From contig NZ_JABGCL010000015.1 in assembly GCF_019800005.1 (NCBI RefSeq), positions 1 to 64,000 of the forward strand: a DNA stretch of 64,000 nucleotides. Direction: 5' to 3'. The notes below the pieces were generated by a model that made no database searches, was not told the DNA's origin, and was given only the letters and a program-made list of their open reading frames with translations. This document shows, in pieces, positions 61,479 to 64,000 of the stretch (positions are counted from its first letter, which is position 1; every line of letters begins with the position of its first letter). The position numbers and the translations under genes were made by a program. The DNA is from Geminicoccus harenae. GTDB lineage: Bacteria; Pseudomonadota; Alphaproteobacteria; Geminicoccales; Geminicoccaceae.

Positions 61479-63209
61479 TCAGTCCTGCGCCTTGACCGCC
61501 ACCGTGTATTGGCGCTCGATCGCTTTCCTGACCGCCCGGCGGCTCGCCGCGGGATCGGCCTGTTCGGGCAGCTCGCGGACCTCCTTGGCGAGCCCGTCGT
61601 CCTTGACCGCCTCCTCGAACCAGCGTGCGTAGTCGCCGTTCTGAAGGTGGAACAGCCAGGTCTCGTCGTCGACGCCCTCGGCGATCTGCAGGAAGATCAT
61701 GAGGTTGTTGGCGCGCAGGTTGAGCTTCCCATCCGGGCCGCGGAAATAGAAGCTCCGGTCCGGGCCGAGGTCGCCCTGCGCGTACTTGCGCACATGGCGC
61801 TTGAGCCGCTCCTTGGGCGGGTCCACCTCGACCTCCTGGACCATTCCGTCCCGCCACAGGATGCCATGGCGCGGCTCCATCGGTCCGGCTGACACCTCGC
61901 CCACCGGCTTGCCCGAGACTTCCGCGAACTCCTCCAGCACCCGCTTCGGATCGCTGCCGATCGCCAGCATCGTGGTGACGGTCCGGGCGAGCTTCGGCGC
62001 CAGCGATTCCGGGTGCACGGTGATCATGAGGGTGGCCGGGAGGCATTCCGGCACGACCGCCTCGGCCGGCACCCATTCCCGCGGGAACATGTGGTGGGCC
62101 TCGTCGATCAGCAGCCATTGCGGCCGGCCGACCTCGGCGCGCAGGCGCTGGATCTCCGGCAGGAGGCGGGTGAGGAAGCCCGGCCGCTCGTCGATGTCGA
62201 ACCCCAGCAGGTTCACCACCACGTTCTCCATGCGCGGGCCCAAGAGCTCCACCACGTCCTCGAGCGAAGGCGGCTGCTGGGCGTCGCCCAGCACCACGGC
62301 ACCGTTGAACTCGCCATAGTCGCCTTCCGGGTCGATCACGCAGAACTGGAAGCCACGCTCGGCGAAGCGCTCCAGCAGCGTGGTGGCGATGGTCGACTTG
62401 CCCCCGCCCGAGATCCCGGCGATCAGCGTGGCCCCATCCCGTGGATCCAGCTCGATCATCGCCGCGGCGTCGCCGCCGCCGACCGGCCGAGCGAACGGCA
62501 CCTTGCGCCGCGACGCGGCACGCGGGTCGTCCAGGTCGTTGGCCACCATCGCAGCGGCGAGCTCGGCCACGCCCGCCCCGCGCGGGGCCTCCGTCACGAT
62601 CTCGGCCGCTTCCTTGAGTGAAGGCAGGGCATTGGCCACCGCCACGCCGACCCCGCATTCGGCCAAAAAGGCGTGATCGTTTTCCGCGTCGCCCACGCCC
62701 ACCACGTTGTGCGCCGAGAGGCCCAGCCGCTCCAGCGCTGCATGGAGGCCGGTCGCCTTGTTGACGCCCGACGGCAGCACCATCACCGCGCCCTTGTTGA
62801 AGATGATCTGCAGCTCCAGGCCGAGTTCCCGGATCGCCGCCAGCACGGTGTGCTCGTGCGGCGTCCAGGTGGCGATGATGGAGCGGCCGACCGAAAGCGG
62901 CTCGACGCCCTCGGCCTGGAGCCGCTCGACCAGGGCCGCAGGCGGGGGTTCGCCCAGCACCGTCTCGGTCCGGGTGGCGGGCTCGTAGAGGAGCCCGCCA
63001 TTTTCCAGGACGGCGAGATCGAACAGCTCCAGATCCGGGAACGCCCGCTGCAGGTCCGGTAACTCGCGGCCGCTCACCAGGATCAGGCGCCGCCCCGACT
63101 TCTTCAGCTCGCAGAGCGCGTCGAACGTGGCCTGATCCACGGCGCCATGCTCGGCGATCGTGCCGTCATAGTCAGTGGCGAGCGCCAGATAGTACATCAT
63201 GTTCCTCAT
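61479..63209 (-). CDS. HAD-IIB phosphatase fused to HerA/DUF87-like ATPase
   Basis: The 576-aa protein starts with a HAD-IIB (Cof/SPP-like) phosphatase: DYDGTIAEHG (motif I, residues 13-22), ILVSGREL (motif II), FNKGAVMVLPSGVNK (motif III Lys), and GVGDAENDHAF (motif IV, 171-181). Residues about 250-470 are a P-loop ATPase with Walker A AGISGGGKST (264-273) and Walker B WLLIDEAHH (365-373), similar to HerA/DUF87. The fusion is unusual. Start ATG at 63209; ATGs at 63200 or 63197 are possible with GAGGAAC closer upstream. It follows the 79-aa gene by 27 bp. Confidence 0.85.
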   Translation of the reverse strand: MRNMMYYLALATDYDGTIAEHGAVDQATFDALCELKKSGRRLILVSGRELPDLQRAFPDLELFDLAVLENGGLLYEPATRTETVLGEPPPAALVERLQAEGVEPLSVGRSIIATWTPHEHTVLAAIRELGLELQIIFNKGAVMVLPSGVNKATGLHAALERLGLSAHNVVGVGDAENDHAFLAECGVGVAVANALPSLKEAAEIVTEAPRGAGVAELAAAMVANDLDDPRAASRRKVPFARPVGGGDAAAMIELDPRDGATLIAGISGGGKSTIATTLLERFAERGFQFCVIDPEGDYGEFNGAVVLGDAQQPPSLEDVVELLGPRMENVVVNLLGFDIDERPGFLTRLLPEIQRLRAEVGRPQWLLIDEAHHMFPREWVPAEAVVPECLPATLMITVHPESLAPKLARTVTTMLAIGSDPKRVLEEFAEVSGKPVGEVSAGPMEPRHGILWRDGMVQEVEVDPPKERLKRHVRKYAQGDLGPDRSFYFRGPDGKLNLRANNLMIFLQIAEGVDDETWLFHLQNGDYARWFEEAVKDDGLAKEVRELPEQADPAASRRAVRKAIERQYTVAVKAQD

Positions 63210-63236
63210 GATTTGTTTGCTGGCGCCTGCGACCGG

Positions 63237-63476
63237 TCAGCCAGGCTGGTCGTTGCCCTGCAGCGTGGAAGGCCCGTGCTTCGGCTGGCGCTCGTCGACC
63301 GCCTTCTCGACCTGCTGGGTGATCGGGTTCTCCGCACCGCGGCCCGGCAGCTTCTCCGCATCGGGCACGGCCCGGTCGACCGACTGCTCGAGGCCCGGGT
63401 CGGCATTGCCGTCACCCTTGCCCTTGCCTGCCGCCGCAGTGCCGGAGCCGGTGGTCTGGTCGATGCGATTGGCCAT
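63237..63476 (-). CDS. Small hydrophilic protein with EcfG-type promoter (79 aa)
   Basis: The 79-aa protein MANRIDQTTGSGTAAAGKG... is hydrophilic and rich in Gly, Asp, Glu and Lys, with no predicted membrane segment. I do not recognise a family; the composition resembles small stress-induced intrinsically disordered proteins. The ribosome site AGGAGG is seven bases before the ATG, and a GGAAC-N17-CGTT promoter lies directly upstream. It leads the minus-strand run of genes to 55645. Confidence 0.8.
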   Translation of the reverse strand: MANRIDQTTGSGTAAAGKGKGDGNADPGLEQSVDRAVPDAEKLPGRGAENPITQQVEKAVDERQPKHGPSTLQGNDQPG

Positions 63477-63788
63477 GTTTTGCCTCCTCGTTCTGCTGGC
63501 AGCGCAACGTGACGCTGCGGCCCGTGGTTCCACCTGGGGCAGGCCGGCGGCGATTGCAGATTGCACGGCGGCCGATGGAACTTTGACGAATTGCTGTTGT
63601 TCAATGGGCTCAGGTTCAAGGACGCAATCCAAGGCGGAGACAGGACGGAACTCGGGCTCGCAGTCATTGGTCGTCATCGAGTTCATGATCGCGGTTTCTA
63701 CCCTGATCCACTGGTGAAATCCGACCGCACGAGCGCATCCGTCAGCAGTTCCCTCCCCGTGGAGATGCACCAACCAAAGGTTATTGTC
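63477..63788. other. Divergent intergenic region with stress promoter
   Basis: The 312-bp region separates the 79-aa gene and the partial gene at the window end. It contains the EcfG-type promoter (63506-63531) for the minus strand and, weaker, GGAAC-N16-TGTT at 63577-63601 on the plus strand. No gene is recognised. Confidence 0.5.
63506..63531 (-). promoter_or_regulatory. EcfG (general stress sigma factor) promoter
   Basis: Read on the minus strand, GGAAC (63531-63527) is followed after 17 bp by CGTT (63509-63506). This is an exact match to the alphaproteobacterial EcfG consensus GGAAC-N16/17-CGTT. The predicted start site near 63499 leaves a 5' leader of about 23 nt with AGGAGG (63483-63488) in the right place for the ATG at 63476. 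Confidence 0.75.
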
Positions 63789-64000
63789 ATGGCTACGGGC
63801 TCGACGGACTACCGAACGGATCCCACCCTGACTTCCCCCTCGGCGAGCACCGGAACTACCGGAAGCCGGCAGGAAGCGGATCACCAGACCGGCGCGGCCA
63901 AGGACGCCGCCCGTGAAACCGTCGACCAGACGAAGGCGGAAGCGAGCAGGCTGGGTCAGGATCTCAGGAGCGAGGGCACGAATCTCGCGCACGACCTCAA
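63789..64000 (+). CDS. Partial gene: hydrophilic stress-type protein (cut by the window end)
   Basis: The reading frame starts ATG at 63789 with AAAGG about 9 bases upstream and runs off the window end after 70 codons. The visible part (MATGSTDYRTDPTLTSPSAS ... AKDAARETVDQTKAEASRLG) is Thr/Ser-rich, then an Ala/Glu/Lys-rich helix with heptad-like pattern. It resembles nutrient-deprivation/CsbD-like stress proteins of alphaproteobacteria but the C-terminus is unseen. A weak GGAAC-N16-TGTT lies about 190 bp upstream. Confidence 0.65.
   Translation, partial: MATGSTDYRTDPTLTSPSASTGTTGSRQEADHQTGAAKDAARETVDQTKAEASRLGQDLRSEGTNLAHDL

Noticed and set aside
58003..61632. 1209-codon plus-strand ORF opposite the fusion genes
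   Set aside because: Gln/His/Arg-rich shadow frame of the minus-strand AKR and SDR-VKOR genes.
63577..63601. GGAAC-N16-TGTT upstream of the partial gene at the window end
   Set aside because: The -10 is one base off consensus and the element is about 190 bp from the start; kept only as a note.

Overview
The window looks like chromosomal DNA of a high-GC alphaproteobacterium. Support comes from the pyrB-pyrC'-plsY / dprA-topA-rnr-rpmG order, the J-domain/cobS/cobT block, the alphaproteobacterial-type L33, heavy use of GTG/TTG starts, and one good GGAAC-N17-CGTT promoter of the EcfG general stress response. The order is probably Rhodospirillales or Geminicoccales, but the sequence does not fix this. 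No rRNA, tRNA, CRISPR array, phage or plasmid backbone was found.

Layout. (1) 0-13.1 kb is a housekeeping block: pyrB and a dihydroorotase-like partner without the HxH zinc motif, plsY, an SDR/HxlR divergent pair with a collapsed SnoaL-like leader ORF, a methyltransferase, dprA, topA, rnr, an MFS exporter and rpmG with its own promoter and terminator. (2) 13.1-18.7 kb carries a lipoprotein, a propionyl-CoA synthetase, an AruI-type ThDP decarboxylase and an extended SDR. (3) 19.0-24.1 kb is a tightly overlapped four-gene cassette (HxH hydrolase-like protein, GT4 glycosyltransferase, AsnB, FAD oxidoreductase) that suggests an amidated or aminated glycan product. (4) 24.4-26.8 kb is an IS graveyard: decayed IS5-, IS3- and IS630-family transposases, all on the minus strand. 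(5) 27.2-34.5 kb has HU, two redox enzymes, and the J-domain/NUDIX/cobS/cobT run of aerobic cobalamin synthesis. (6) 34.5-44.4 kb has a desaturase, an amino-acid-type ABC importer divergent from a UxaA-type dehydratase, a serine hydrolase lipoprotein coupled to MlaA, a solitary binding protein and MntH. (7) 44.6-48.9 kb is a chain of overlapping genes: small membrane protein, class III cyclase, EEP phosphatase/nuclease, then an Atm1-like exporter. (8) 49-53.7 kb has a secreted beta-propeller protein behind an AT-rich leader, a CHRD protein, an aldo/keto reductase and LtnD-like dehydrogenase. (9) 53.7-64 kb has EEP and YbhN homologues facing a phospholipase D (the partners of E. coli ybhP-clsB-ybhN), and a minus-strand run of five further genes that ends in the EcfG-type promoter at about 63.5 kb.

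The most interesting part is the last 10 kb. From 63476 down to 55645 six minus-strand genes lie head to tail: a 79-aa hydrophilic protein, a HAD phosphatase fused to a HerA-like P-loop ATPase, an SDR fused to SPW and VKOR-type membrane domains, a Tat-exported aldo/keto reductase, a DUF6064-like membrane protein and a PLD/cardiolipin-synthase-like enzyme. The leading gene has a near-ideal EcfG promoter and Shine-Dalgarno. I infer a stress-induced envelope/redox module; that it is one transcript is not proven.
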